A stretch of DNA of 39,509 bases from an uncultured Myxococcales bacterium (GTDB lineage Bacteria; Myxococcota_A; UBA9042), in the NCBI GenBank assembly GCA_937910235.1, contig CALENB010000312.1, positions 1-39,509 of the forward strand, given 5' to 3'. Below, piece after piece: positions 1 through 8,919 of this stretch; the stretch's first letter is position 1; every line of letters begins with the position of its first letter. The notes under the pieces are model-generated. The model worked only from the letters and a program-made list of their open reading frames with translations, searched no databases and was not told the DNA's origin. The translations under genes were made by a program, and so were the position numbers.

Positions 1-285
1 TGTTCGCGAGACTGCCTGGTCTACCGTCATGGACGAAACGATGATCGAGGCCGAAATCGTCCGCCACTGGATTGCTCCCCCCCTTGCGTCCAATTGCCGC
101 GGCCACTATGATGGCGGCGGTTTATCGGATATGTTTCATCATTTTACGTAGCAATCCTAAGACACTAACTCACCTCATGGCCGGTCATTCGACGACCACC
201 GTCTCCCGCGAATTGCGACGTTGGGACGCCCGCGGTACCGGCACACAGACTCATCTCACGCATCCGTGTACATACGAGGGGCTTC
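1..285. other. Left-edge stretch without a firm gene
   Basis: The frame entering at base 2 stays open to a TAG at 149-151, so the first 150 bases could be the 3' end of a plus-strand gene cut by the window. The first two thirds of it use mostly G/C third positions, as real genes here do, but the last dozen codons do not, and I recognise no family. Bases 115-180 are clearly more A/T-rich than the surroundings, which fits an intergenic promoter zone for the gene starting at 286. I could not pick a convincing -35/-10 pair. Nothing else is visible. Confidence 0.3.
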
Positions 286-1473
286 ATGATCTCTTTTCAG
301 TGGCAAGGGCTGACCATCGCGGTCGGCGACGACGGCAAATTGGCGCTCAACGGCTCCGTTCAGGCTTCCCCGGAGGCCCTTGAGGCGCTCGGAGAGGTCC
401 TGTTTAACATCGGCCGGCTCATCGCCGTGGAATCCGAGACAGGGGACGCGCAACGACGCGTCACGGCGACGGCCCCAGCGGCGGACGTGCGGTTGGCTGC
501 CGCGGCGTCACCAGCGACGGCCGCGACGCCGGTAATCCAGGCGCCACGTGCCGCGACGCCGGTCACAGCGCCAACTGCCACCGCGCCAACCGCCACCGCC
601 CCTCCACGCGCGACACCGGCGTTCATTCCGGCTGTGGCCGCAGCGGACTCGGCTTCGACTAAACCCGGCCCGCGTCAGACGGCGGCATGGCTCAGTGGCG
701 CACCGATAGGCCTCGTGGTACCGCAAGGCACCGCCGCGGTGGCGGCGGCTGCAGCGCCGGAGGCGGCCGTCCTCGCGCCAGACACGGCGGTCCCACTAGC
801 CGCCGCGCCCCCGGCTGCGCCCGCACTGGCTCGCAGCGCGAGCACGACTGCGACGGTGGCGCCCGTTGCCGTACGCGGCCTCGTCAAGCCAGGGCCGAAG
901 CGCACGGCGGCGTACCTCGCTGGTGATGAGGCTGCATTCAACGCGCCAGACCTCAACGCCGGCCTCATGACGCCGATCGTGACGGTGGTGAGCAAGCCGG
1001 GACCGGTGCAGACGCAACAGTTCTTGCGCGACGCGGACGACCGCGCGGTGACGGCGACCGCACCTGAATCTGAGTCAGACGTCGCCAACGAAGCGGTCGC
1101 GGCGGCTAAGGCACGTCCAGACAGCGCGCCGGCGGGCGTTCCAGCAGCGTCTACGACCGTTGAGTTTGCAGACGCGAGCGTATCGGCGGATGCGGAGCCG
1201 GTACGCCGGACGCCGAAGGGTCAGCTGCGCCGCGAGATGCAGCGATGGCTCGAAGAGCGCGGTGGACCGGCGCAGTTGCAGGAGTTCGTGGCTGCGGCCG
1301 AAGCGGAGGGATGGAGTCTGGCCGCGAACGTCGAGCCCTCGATCGTCAGCGCCCTTCGCAAGCATGCGGACGTGTTCCTGCGCAACCCGGACGGATCGTT
1401 CGCGCTTCGCGCCGGACGCGCGCCGGCCAAGATCGTCCGTCGTCGGGCCGTGCGCCATCACGAGGACACCTAG
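286..1473 (+). CDS. Ala/Pro-rich protein with three KPGP motifs and a possible C-terminal winged helix
   Basis: 395 residues; I do not recognise a named family over the full length. The first 50 residues look like a small folded domain. Residues 55-300 are a low-complexity Ala/Pro/Thr/Val linker carrying three copies of a short motif, KPGPxxTxx[WYF]L, at about 126-136, 201-211 and 237-247. Residues 307-377 form a compact charged region ending in ALRKHADVFLRNPDGSFALR, which resembles the end of HARE-HTH / RpoE-delta-type winged helices; this is inference from pattern only. The tail (380-395) is Arg/His-rich. There is no signal peptide, so it is probably cytoplasmic. GAGGGG lies 4 nt before the ATG. 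It could link DNA or RNA (by the basic C-terminus) to a partner binding the KPGP motifs, but the function is unknown. Confidence 0.8.
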   Translation: MISFQWQGLTIAVGDDGKLALNGSVQASPEALEALGEVLFNIGRLIAVESETGDAQRRVTATAPAADVRLAAAASPATAATPVIQAPRAATPVTAPTATAPTATAPPRATPAFIPAVAAADSASTKPGPRQTAAWLSGAPIGLVVPQGTAAVAAAAAPEAAVLAPDTAVPLAAAPPAAPALARSASTTATVAPVAVRGLVKPGPKRTAAYLAGDEAAFNAPDLNAGLMTPIVTVVSKPGPVQTQQFLRDADDRAVTATAPESESDVANEAVAAAKARPDSAPAGVPAASTTVEFADASVSADAEPVRRTPKGQLRREMQRWLEERGGPAQLQEFVAAAEAEGWSLAANVEPSIVSALRKHADVFLRNPDGSFALRAGRAPAKIVRRRAVRHHEDT

Positions 1474-1494
1474 GCGGCCACCGCGCGTTGTTGG

Positions 1495-1524
1495 GCCGCG
1501 CGCCGCTCCCGAGCGACGCGCGGC
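1495..1524. terminator. Stem-loop between convergent genes
   Basis: Two nested arms pair: GCCGCGCG (1495-1502) with CGCGCGGC (1517-1524), and CGCT (1504-1507) with AGCG (1512-1515), around a CCCG loop with one C/A mismatch. This 12-bp GC stem lies 22 bases after the stop of the gene ending at 1473 and in front of the end of the opposing PilZ gene. No T-run follows on either strand, so it is not a classical intrinsic terminator. It may stabilise 3' ends or help Rho-dependent ending from both sides. Confidence 0.4.
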
Positions 1525-1687
1525 TCGCCGCGACGCGCCCACGGGCCACGCGGCCAGCTTGGTTGGCAGGCTAGCTCACAGCAGAACCGAACTCGGCAAC
1601 TGGCCTCCGCAGCGACTGGTCTCCGCGGCGACGATCCGATGGCTATCGGCGCGCAAATAGGCCGCTGTCGCGCGCGATGAGCTGGCG

Positions 1688-2344
1688 TTAGTCGACGCGC
1701 GAGACGCTCTGCAAACGCTTAAGCAACGCCGCTTCACGCGCTCCGAACACAAGATCGCTGACCCGGTTCTCCTCCGACGAGCCCAGCTCCACGAACTCAA
1801 ACGCCGTATCCGCGCCGCTGCGCACCACCCGCGCGATACCGCGGATGGGCGTTGTGGGCTGGGTGGCGCTGCGCTGTGTCGGAGGTTTGGCGGCGTGCGG
1901 CAGGAGCTCAAAATGAACACGCGCGCCGTGGGCGAACGGCAACGCGGCGGGCACGCAGAAGCCAGCAGCGGACAGGTCTTCCACCGACTCGGCGTCGACC
2001 CATTCGGTTGATTCGTCGGCACGCAAGCGCCCACCCATCGGCACATGCGCACGCACAAACTCGCGGCGTTCGCCCTCGCCAGGCTCGCGCACGGACACCA
2101 GGAAGAAGCTCGACGGAAGCACCTCCTCCAGCCGCATCGGCCAGTGGTAGAGGCGCCCATCGACCGTGAACAGAATCGTCGCGTTCGTGCCTGGTTCCAG
2201 GCGCGCCTCGCGCAAGCTGCCGCTTCGCTGCAACACGAGGCTCCCGGATGCGACGCCTGCGGCGATGGTCACGTCGTTGAGCGGTACACCGCCAACGTCG
2301 AAATAGACCATCACACGGTCGCGCTCACGCGGCCGCACGTCCAT
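1688..2344 (-). CDS. PilZ-domain protein (probable c-di-GMP receptor)
   Basis: 218 residues. The N-terminal half (about 1-85) looks like the YcgR-type flagellar-brake N-terminal beta domain. The second half carries the PilZ signature: RREFVR (RxxxR motif) near residue 93 followed by DLSAAG ([D/N]xSxxG motif) near 123. In the family these residues bind cyclic di-GMP, so the protein is likely a cytoplasmic c-di-GMP effector acting on motility, surface or transcription targets. The region between the PilZ strands is stretched by a Pro/Thr-rich insertion (about 150-167). AAGGAG lies 8 nt before the ATG. It starts 75 bp after the end of the FHA gene on the same strand and is probably co-transcribed with it. 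Confidence 0.85.
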   Translation of the reverse strand: MDVRPRERDRVMVYFDVGGVPLNDVTIAAGVASGSLVLQRSGSLREARLEPGTNATILFTVDGRLYHWPMRLEEVLPSSFFLVSVREPGEGERREFVRAHVPMGGRLRADESTEWVDAESVEDLSAAGFCVPAALPFAHGARVHFELLPHAAKPPTQRSATQPTTPIRGIARVVRSGADTAFEFVELGSSEENRVSDLVFGAREAALLKRLQSVSRVD

Positions 2345-2419
2345 GTGCTCAGCTCCTTCGCCAACGATGTCGCTCGCGTGCGCCCGGGGGCGTTTGTCAT
2401 GCGTGGACAGGGCGGTCGC

Positions 2420-4444
2420 CTACAAGCTGTCGCGAAGTTCGCGGACAATGCTCTTCATGTCTGAGCTTCGACCCGTGCACACGTCGAGGCCGTCCTGCAT
2501 CTGCTCCATGCCTTCTGCGCGCTGCTCCGTGTCGTCGCTCTTGATCTGCTCAAAGGCGCTTGTCACCTGAGCGAAGTCGCCGCGAAAGCCGGAGATGGTG
2601 CTGTTGAGCTCTTCGACCAAATCCACCACGGTTTGGCTCGTGGCGCTTGTCAAGGTCGCGTCGCCGCCATCCACCTTGCTCTGCAGCTCCGCCACGTGCG
2701 CCTGTGCGTCGGCGAGATCGGCCTCGAGCTCCGCCAAGCGGCCATCGTCCTCACCACCACGTGCCGGCGCCGCCGACGCACGCGCGACATCCTTGCGCGC
2801 CGCATCCAGGTCCGAGAGAAGCTTTTTGATGCGCTTCATGTTGGCGCTGGCGGCGTCCTCCAGATCGTCCCGGTCGGTCTCCAAGGTCTTGATCTCGGCC
2901 TTCAAGCGCGCAATCTCGGCGGTGTGATCTCCGTCCGCAGCCGTCAACGAGGCGATCTGCGCCTCGAGCCCGCTCACGTCCACGGCGTCTCCAGCCGTGG
3001 CTGCAGCGGCGGCGCCACTCGCGGTCGCAGCCGCCAAGGCAGCCTCGAGCGCCGTTACTTTCTCGCGTGCGGCGCGCAGCTCGGCGTGCAGGCTGTCCAG
3101 TTGGTCTTCGAGCTCTGCCAAGTCCGACGTCCCAGCAGCCTGCGGAGCAGCGGCAGCGGCAGCGGCCAATGCTGTCGCCGCAGCCAGCTCGCCCTGCAGC
3201 GCCACGATCGTCGCCTGCGCCTCCGCGAGCGCGACCTGGGCAGCGCCGGCGCTGGCGCCGCCACCTGCCGAGGCCTTCAGGCGCCCAATCTCCGCGTCCT
3301 TCATCTCCTGCGCCTGCTTGAGCATGTCGGCCTGGGCCCGTAGCAGTTGCGCAAGCTCCTCAGCGCTGCGACGCGCTGCCCTGGCCTCCTCGTATTTCTC
3401 GCGGGTGTGCTCGATGTCGACGCGGAGCGCCTCGATGTCGTCTTCAAGCGCGCTGACATGTCCGTCATCCACGCCGGGAGAGTCCGCCAGCTCGGTCTGA
3501 AGGCGTTGAACCTCAGATCGCGCGTCATCCGCCTCGACCCGCAGCTCATCAACCTCGACGCGGAGCTCATCGACTTCGCTGCGCGCCGCTTGGGCCTCTT
3601 CGTTGGCGGCGGCCAAGTCCTGACGCGCGGGGTCCAGCTCGGCGATCGCCGTCTGAAGCTCATTCTCTAGCGGCAGCAGACGCTCAACCTCGGCCTGCAG
3701 GTCGCTGATCCGCTCTTCGCTGCTCTTGGCCTCTTCGATCCGGCTAAACAGCGACTCAAGCTCGATCTCCATCGATCGAATCTTGTCGTCTCGCTGTGCC
3801 AGGTCACGTCGGTGCGTCTCCAATTCAGCCCGCAGCTGCTCGATCACATCTGCGTCGGCGGTGGCGCGTGCCGGTGGCGGCGAGGGGATCGGAGGCTTCG
3901 GCGGGGGCGGCGGCGCCACGTCCTTCACCTGCGGAGGTGGTGGCGGGGGCGGCGGCGGCGGCGGCGGCGCGACCATTCCCGGCGGCGGCGGCGGCGGGGG
4001 CGGCGCGCTGTAGTCCCATTCGTCCGCCGAGTCCGGAAAAGCAGAGTCAGAGAAGCGCGTCGCGTCGACCTCCTCTTCATACTCCTCAATCGTGTCGTCG
4101 AACGCCTCACCACGCGCGCGGGCAAGCAGGCGAAGGTCTTCATCGTCGAGATCGAAGCGCATCTCAAAGTTGCCGCACATGAAGAACTCGCCGTCCTCCA
4201 CCTCTACGGGAACCTGCGGCTGCAGTCGCTCGTCTCGGTAATACGTGCCGTTGGACGAGCCGTTGTCCTGCAGCCAGTACTTCTCGCCATCAAAAAATAC
4301 CCGCGCGTGTTGCCGCGAGACACTTTGAGTAGACGTACGAATGCTGCAGGTGCGATGGCGACCTACCATGACCTCTGGATTGTCGGGGCCGACAACCATC
4401 TCAAGAGGTTCACCATTATCACCAATGAAACTAATGCGTGCCAC
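2420..4444 (-). CDS. FHA-domain protein with polyproline linker and long coiled coil
   Basis: 674 residues. Residues 1-98 are a forkhead-associated domain with the expected conserved points: G28-R29-H30, S41-x-S43-R44-x-H46 and N61-G62-x-x-N65-G66-T67. FHA domains bind phosphothreonine peptides. An acidic segment (115-145) contains DATRF around T129, a motif that recurs in the linker of the kinase at 15670-17478. Then come runs of up to about a dozen prolines (148-192), a long heptad-like Glu/Ala/Leu coiled coil (200 to about 590) and a C-terminal helical segment. There are no membrane segments. It starts at GTG, preceded by AAGGAG with a 6-nt spacer. It is likely a cytoplasmic scaffold that reads kinase output; the PilZ gene follows it. 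The coiled coil could resemble other filament or polarity proteins, but I cannot name an orthologue. Confidence 0.85.
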   Translation of the reverse strand: MARISFIGDNGEPLEMVVGPDNPEVMVGRHRTCSIRTSTQSVSRQHARVFFDGEKYWLQDNGSSNGTYYRDERLQPQVPVEVEDGEFFMCGNFEMRFDLDDEDLRLLARARGEAFDDTIEEYEEEVDATRFSDSAFPDSADEWDYSAPPPPPPPPGMVAPPPPPPPPPPPPQVKDVAPPPPPKPPIPSPPPARATADADVIEQLRAELETHRRDLAQRDDKIRSMEIELESLFSRIEEAKSSEERISDLQAEVERLLPLENELQTAIAELDPARQDLAAANEEAQAARSEVDELRVEVDELRVEADDARSEVQRLQTELADSPGVDDGHVSALEDDIEALRVDIEHTREKYEEARAARRSAEELAQLLRAQADMLKQAQEMKDAEIGRLKASAGGGASAGAAQVALAEAQATIVALQGELAAATALAAAAAAAPQAAGTSDLAELEDQLDSLHAELRAAREKVTALEAALAAATASGAAAAATAGDAVDVSGLEAQIASLTAADGDHTAEIARLKAEIKTLETDRDDLEDAASANMKRIKKLLSDLDAARKDVARASAAPARGGEDDGRLAELEADLADAQAHVAELQSKVDGGDATLTSATSQTVVDLVEELNSTISGFRGDFAQVTSAFEQIKSDDTEQRAEGMEQMQDGLDVCTGRSSDMKSIVRELRDSL
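3870..4010. repeat. Low-complexity GGC/GGT tract encoding polyproline
   Basis: The plus strand reads as runs of GGC, GGT and GGG triplets; on the minus strand these are the CCN proline codons of the FHA protein (residues about 146-192). The tract is nearly pure G/C with short perfect GGC runs. It is a likely site of slippage and length variation between strains, which would change the linker length without breaking the frame when whole codons are gained or lost. Confidence 0.7.
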
Positions 4445-4474
4445 GCGCGACTCCTTGTGCTGGAAAGCGGCCGT

Positions 4475-4504
4475 AAACTAGCACGGACCCTAAGCGGCGG
4501 ACAA
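4475..4504 (-). promoter_or_regulatory. Candidate promoter for the FHA-PilZ genes
   Basis: On the minus strand TTGTCC (4504-4499) and TAGTTT (4480-4475) are separated by 18 bases, giving a transcription start about 20 bases before the GTG of the FHA gene. It lies in the 331-bp divergent gap shared with dnaK. The fit to a sigma-70 promoter is moderate. Confidence 0.4.
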
Positions 4505-4570
4505 CGCCTGATCCCCCGACATTGTCAGACGAGACGACCGCGCAGCGTCCTTTTATTTGCGGGGCCACCC

Positions 4571-4598
4571 TTGACAGCCCCAGGCGTGCTCCTACTTT
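4571..4598 (+). promoter_or_regulatory. Candidate promoter for dnaK
   Basis: TTGACA (4571-4576), a 16-base spacer and TACTTT (4593-4598) make a good housekeeping-type promoter, about 170 bases before the dnaK start. The left half, CTTGACA, also overlaps the -35 of heat-shock sigma-32 promoters, but no CCCCAT-type -10 follows at the right distance. I found no CIRCE inverted repeat (TTAGCACTC-N9-GAGTGCTAA) in the gap, so HrcA control is not supported here. Confidence 0.5.
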
Positions 4599-4775
4599 GC
4601 CGCTGCAGTCGGGCGAGGATTTCCCGAGAGGTTTTAGGGTATTTCCAACACCGAAACAGCCTGAGGCGCCTGTCGATCAGGCCAACGTGAGGCGGGACGC
4701 GGTGACGGCAGTTCGTCGCCCGCAACTTGCTGATCCGCCAAGGGCACAAGAGACAATCAACCCAGAGAGGACATC

Positions 4776-6698
<1,923 letters not shown>

Positions 6699-6770
6699 AC
6701 GGACTGAGACACGGGCCCTGTGGAGCCTGGCTCCGCTTCTAGGCCGGAAATTCAGCGCCACTTGACGCAT

Positions 6771-6806
6771 CGCCCGGCGCGCGGAGACCTTTCCGCGCGT
6801 CGGGCG
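6771..6806 (+). terminator. Strong stem-loop between dnaK and dnaJ
   Basis: A 15-base arm (6771-6785) pairs with 6792-6806 across a 6-base loop, all Watson-Crick except one G-U. No T-run follows, so it is probably not a full terminator. It more likely acts as an RNA-stability or processing element, or a partial attenuator, that sets the dnaK:dnaJ ratio. It ends 60 bases before the dnaJ start. Confidence 0.5.
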
Positions 6807-6865
6807 TGGGCCGTTTGGCGCCGCATCTGTGTTCCGGGGCTTGGACGGCCACGGGGAGGACGACC

Positions 6866-7822
6866 ATGGCGAAGGATTTCTACGAGACGCTTGGGGTGGC
6901 AAAAGACGCGACCGCCGACGAGATCAAGAAGGCGTACCGAAAGCTGGCGATGAAGTTCCACCCCGATCGAAACCCAGACGATGCGTCCGCGGAAGATCGC
7001 TTCAAAGACGTCTCCGAGGCCTACGCGGTGCTCTCCGACGAGGACAAGCGCAAGCGGTACGACACCGTGGGCGACTCGGGGTTTCACCAGCAGTTCAGCA
7101 CCGAAGACATCCTGCGCGACTTCAACATCGACGACATCCTCAGCCAGTTCGGTATGAAGAGCTCCGGGTGGGGATTCGGCGGCGGAGGCGGCGCGCGGGG
7201 CAGCGCGCGCGGCGGACGCGACGCAGCCGGCGGGTCGATCTTCGACATGTTTGGCGGTGGCGGACGCGGCCGACCGGGCCAGCAACAGCAGCAGCGGCAA
7301 CAACCGCGCGGGCGCGACGCGGAAGTCCCGCTCACAGTCAGCTTTCATGAGGCGATGAAAGGCGCCGAACGCAGCCTCACCATCCACATGGACGGCGGTG
7401 ACGTGACGCTCACCATCCGTGTCCCCGCCGGTATCGAGACGGGCAAAAAGCTGCGTGCGAAGGGCAAGGGCCATCGCGGGCCAGGCGGTCCGGGCGACCT
7501 GTACCTGCTCATCGACGTCGCGCCCGACGAACGCTTCGAGCGCAAGGGCGACAACCTGCACACCACAGCTGCTGTCGTGCCGAGCACGCTGCTGCTTGGC
7601 GGTCGCATCACGGTTGAGACGCTCGAAGGGGAGAAGGTCTTGCGGGTGGGTCCGGGTACGTCGAGCGACAAGGTGCTGCGTGTGCGTGGCGCTGGTGCTC
7701 CCATTCTGGGCAAAACTGAGGCGCGGGGGAGCCTCTACGTGGCGCTGGTCGTTCGTGTGCCGGAGACGCTGAACGAAGCCCAGATCGAGGCCGCCAACGC
7801 GCTGCTGGCCGCGGAGCTGTAG
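6866..7822 (+). CDS. DnaJ-family co-chaperone, type II (CbpA/DjlB-like, no zinc finger)
   Basis: 318 residues from the ATG at 6866, chosen because GGGGAGGA sits 6 nt before it and the J domain begins right after the start (an in-frame ATG 60 bases upstream adds only an unconserved leader). The J domain spans residues 3-68 with the HPD triad at 32-34, which stimulates DnaK ATPase. A Gly/Phe-rich and Gln-rich linker follows (about 98-148). Two beta-sandwich substrate-binding domains cover about 150-318. The CxxCxGxG zinc-finger repeats of true DnaJ are missing, so this is the CbpA-like class. Its place after dnaK suggests it is nevertheless the main DnaK partner, or one of several. Confidence 0.93.
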   Translation: MAKDFYETLGVAKDATADEIKKAYRKLAMKFHPDRNPDDASAEDRFKDVSEAYAVLSDEDKRKRYDTVGDSGFHQQFSTEDILRDFNIDDILSQFGMKSSGWGFGGGGGARGSARGGRDAAGGSIFDMFGGGGRGRPGQQQQQRQQPRGRDAEVPLTVSFHEAMKGAERSLTIHMDGGDVTLTIRVPAGIETGKKLRAKGKGHRGPGGPGDLYLLIDVAPDERFERKGDNLHTTAAVVPSTLLLGGRITVETLEGEKVLRVGPGTSSDKVLRVRGAGAPILGKTEARGSLYVALVVRVPETLNEAQIEAANALLAAEL

Positions 7823-7924
7823 CGCGGGGCTGGGGGCGAGGCCGTGACGCCGATCTTGCCTTGACACGACCCGAGGGCGCGCGTGACTCTCCCAGCGCCT
7901 AGATTTGGACCGGGAGAGCCACCC

Positions 7925-8845
7925 ATGAATCGTTTTCGCAGCCAAGTTGGTGTCGACGCAGCGCGACCTCAGAGGTCCTCCGCGTCCCGCGTGGCCCAGT
8001 CCGCGGCCCCAATCGTAGCCGGCCTCGCGCTGACGGCGCTGATCGCGGTCGCGCTGGCTCCGAGGCCCCTGCAGGCCGGCCCCGCCATCAAGAAGCTGGT
8101 CTTCGACGACCCCGCAGGTGATGACTTCGGGCCGGGCAGCTACGTCTATCCAACCAACGCGGTGTACCGACCGAAGAGCTTCGATCTGCGGCAGGTTGAG
8201 ATCATCGACAAGGGCGCGACATTGCACTTCACCATCAAGCTCGGCGCGCGCATCGAAGACCCCTGGAATAGCAAGCAGTGGCCCGGCGGCGGCAACGGGT
8301 TCTCGCTGCAGTTCGTTCAGATCTACATCGACACCGACCACAAGAAGAACAGCGGATTCACGACGGGCTTGCCCGGGCTCGGTGGCGTCGCCTTCGCCGC
8401 AGACGAGGCGTGGGACAAGGTCGTGCTGGTCTCGCCGCAGCCCCGCTCGAAGCTTGAGATGGAAGTGAAGTACAAGGCCAAGACCATGAAGTCTGCCGTC
8501 GTCATCCCAACGGCCACACGCGCGCGCGGCAAGTCACTCGTCGCGATCGTGAAGAAGTCGGATCTCGGCGATCTGGGCGCAAACTGGGGCTTTCAGGTGG
8601 TTGTGCAGAGCAACGAGGGCTTCCCGGCGAAGCGGGACATTTTGACGCGCCGGGTGAACGAAGTGCGTGGTGAGCACCGCTTTGGCGGCGGCCATGATTC
8701 CGAGTGCGACCCACACGTGCTGGACATCCTCGCCGGCAAGGCCAAGGGCGAGGCGTCCGAAGTCGGCGCTCAGAAGCGCGCGCTGGCGTACATCTGTGGC
8801 AAGAAGATCGCGACGCTGCCGATGATCTACGCCAACCAGCGCTAG
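7925..8845 (+). CDS. Secreted glucodextranase-C-type (DOMON-like) domain protein
   Basis: 306 residues. An N-terminal basic stretch and hydrophobic segment (about 28-50) ending near LQAGPA look like a signal peptide. The rest matches the C-terminal domain of glucodextranases and related amylopullulanases as I know the family: DDPAGDDFGPGSYVYPTN after the leader, FVQIYIDTD and LPG in the middle, AWDKVVLVS, and RGEHRFGGGHDSECDPHVLDIL near the end. No glycosidase catalytic domain is present, so this is a free-standing carbohydrate- or ligand-binding beta-sandwich, probably periplasmic or surface-exposed. GGGAGAG precedes the ATG at 7925. A TTGACA (7861-7866) upstream lacks a good -10. The barrel gene 74 bp downstream suggests a joint surface function. 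Confidence 0.8.
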   Translation: MNRFRSQVGVDAARPQRSSASRVAQSAAPIVAGLALTALIAVALAPRPLQAGPAIKKLVFDDPAGDDFGPGSYVYPTNAVYRPKSFDLRQVEIIDKGATLHFTIKLGARIEDPWNSKQWPGGGNGFSLQFVQIYIDTDHKKNSGFTTGLPGLGGVAFAADEAWDKVVLVSPQPRSKLEMEVKYKAKTMKSAVVIPTATRARGKSLVAIVKKSDLGDLGANWGFQVVVQSNEGFPAKRDILTRRVNEVRGEHRFGGGHDSECDPHVLDILAGKAKGEASEVGAQKRALAYICGKKIATLPMIYANQR

Positions 8846-8919
8846 CCCCACCGCGTCCGCACCTCCTCCAGCCGTCGCCGCACACCCGAGCGCGGCCGCC
8901 CGCAACTTGAGTAGACACC

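Noticed and set aside
4445-4775. CIRCE/HrcA operator upstream of dnaK
   Set aside because: No TTAGCACTC-N9-GAGTGCTAA or near match was found in the gap.
6752-8341. 529-codon open frame antisense to dnaJ and the next gene
   Set aside because: Same reason; it runs across two real genes and their gap and shows no domain or ribosome site.
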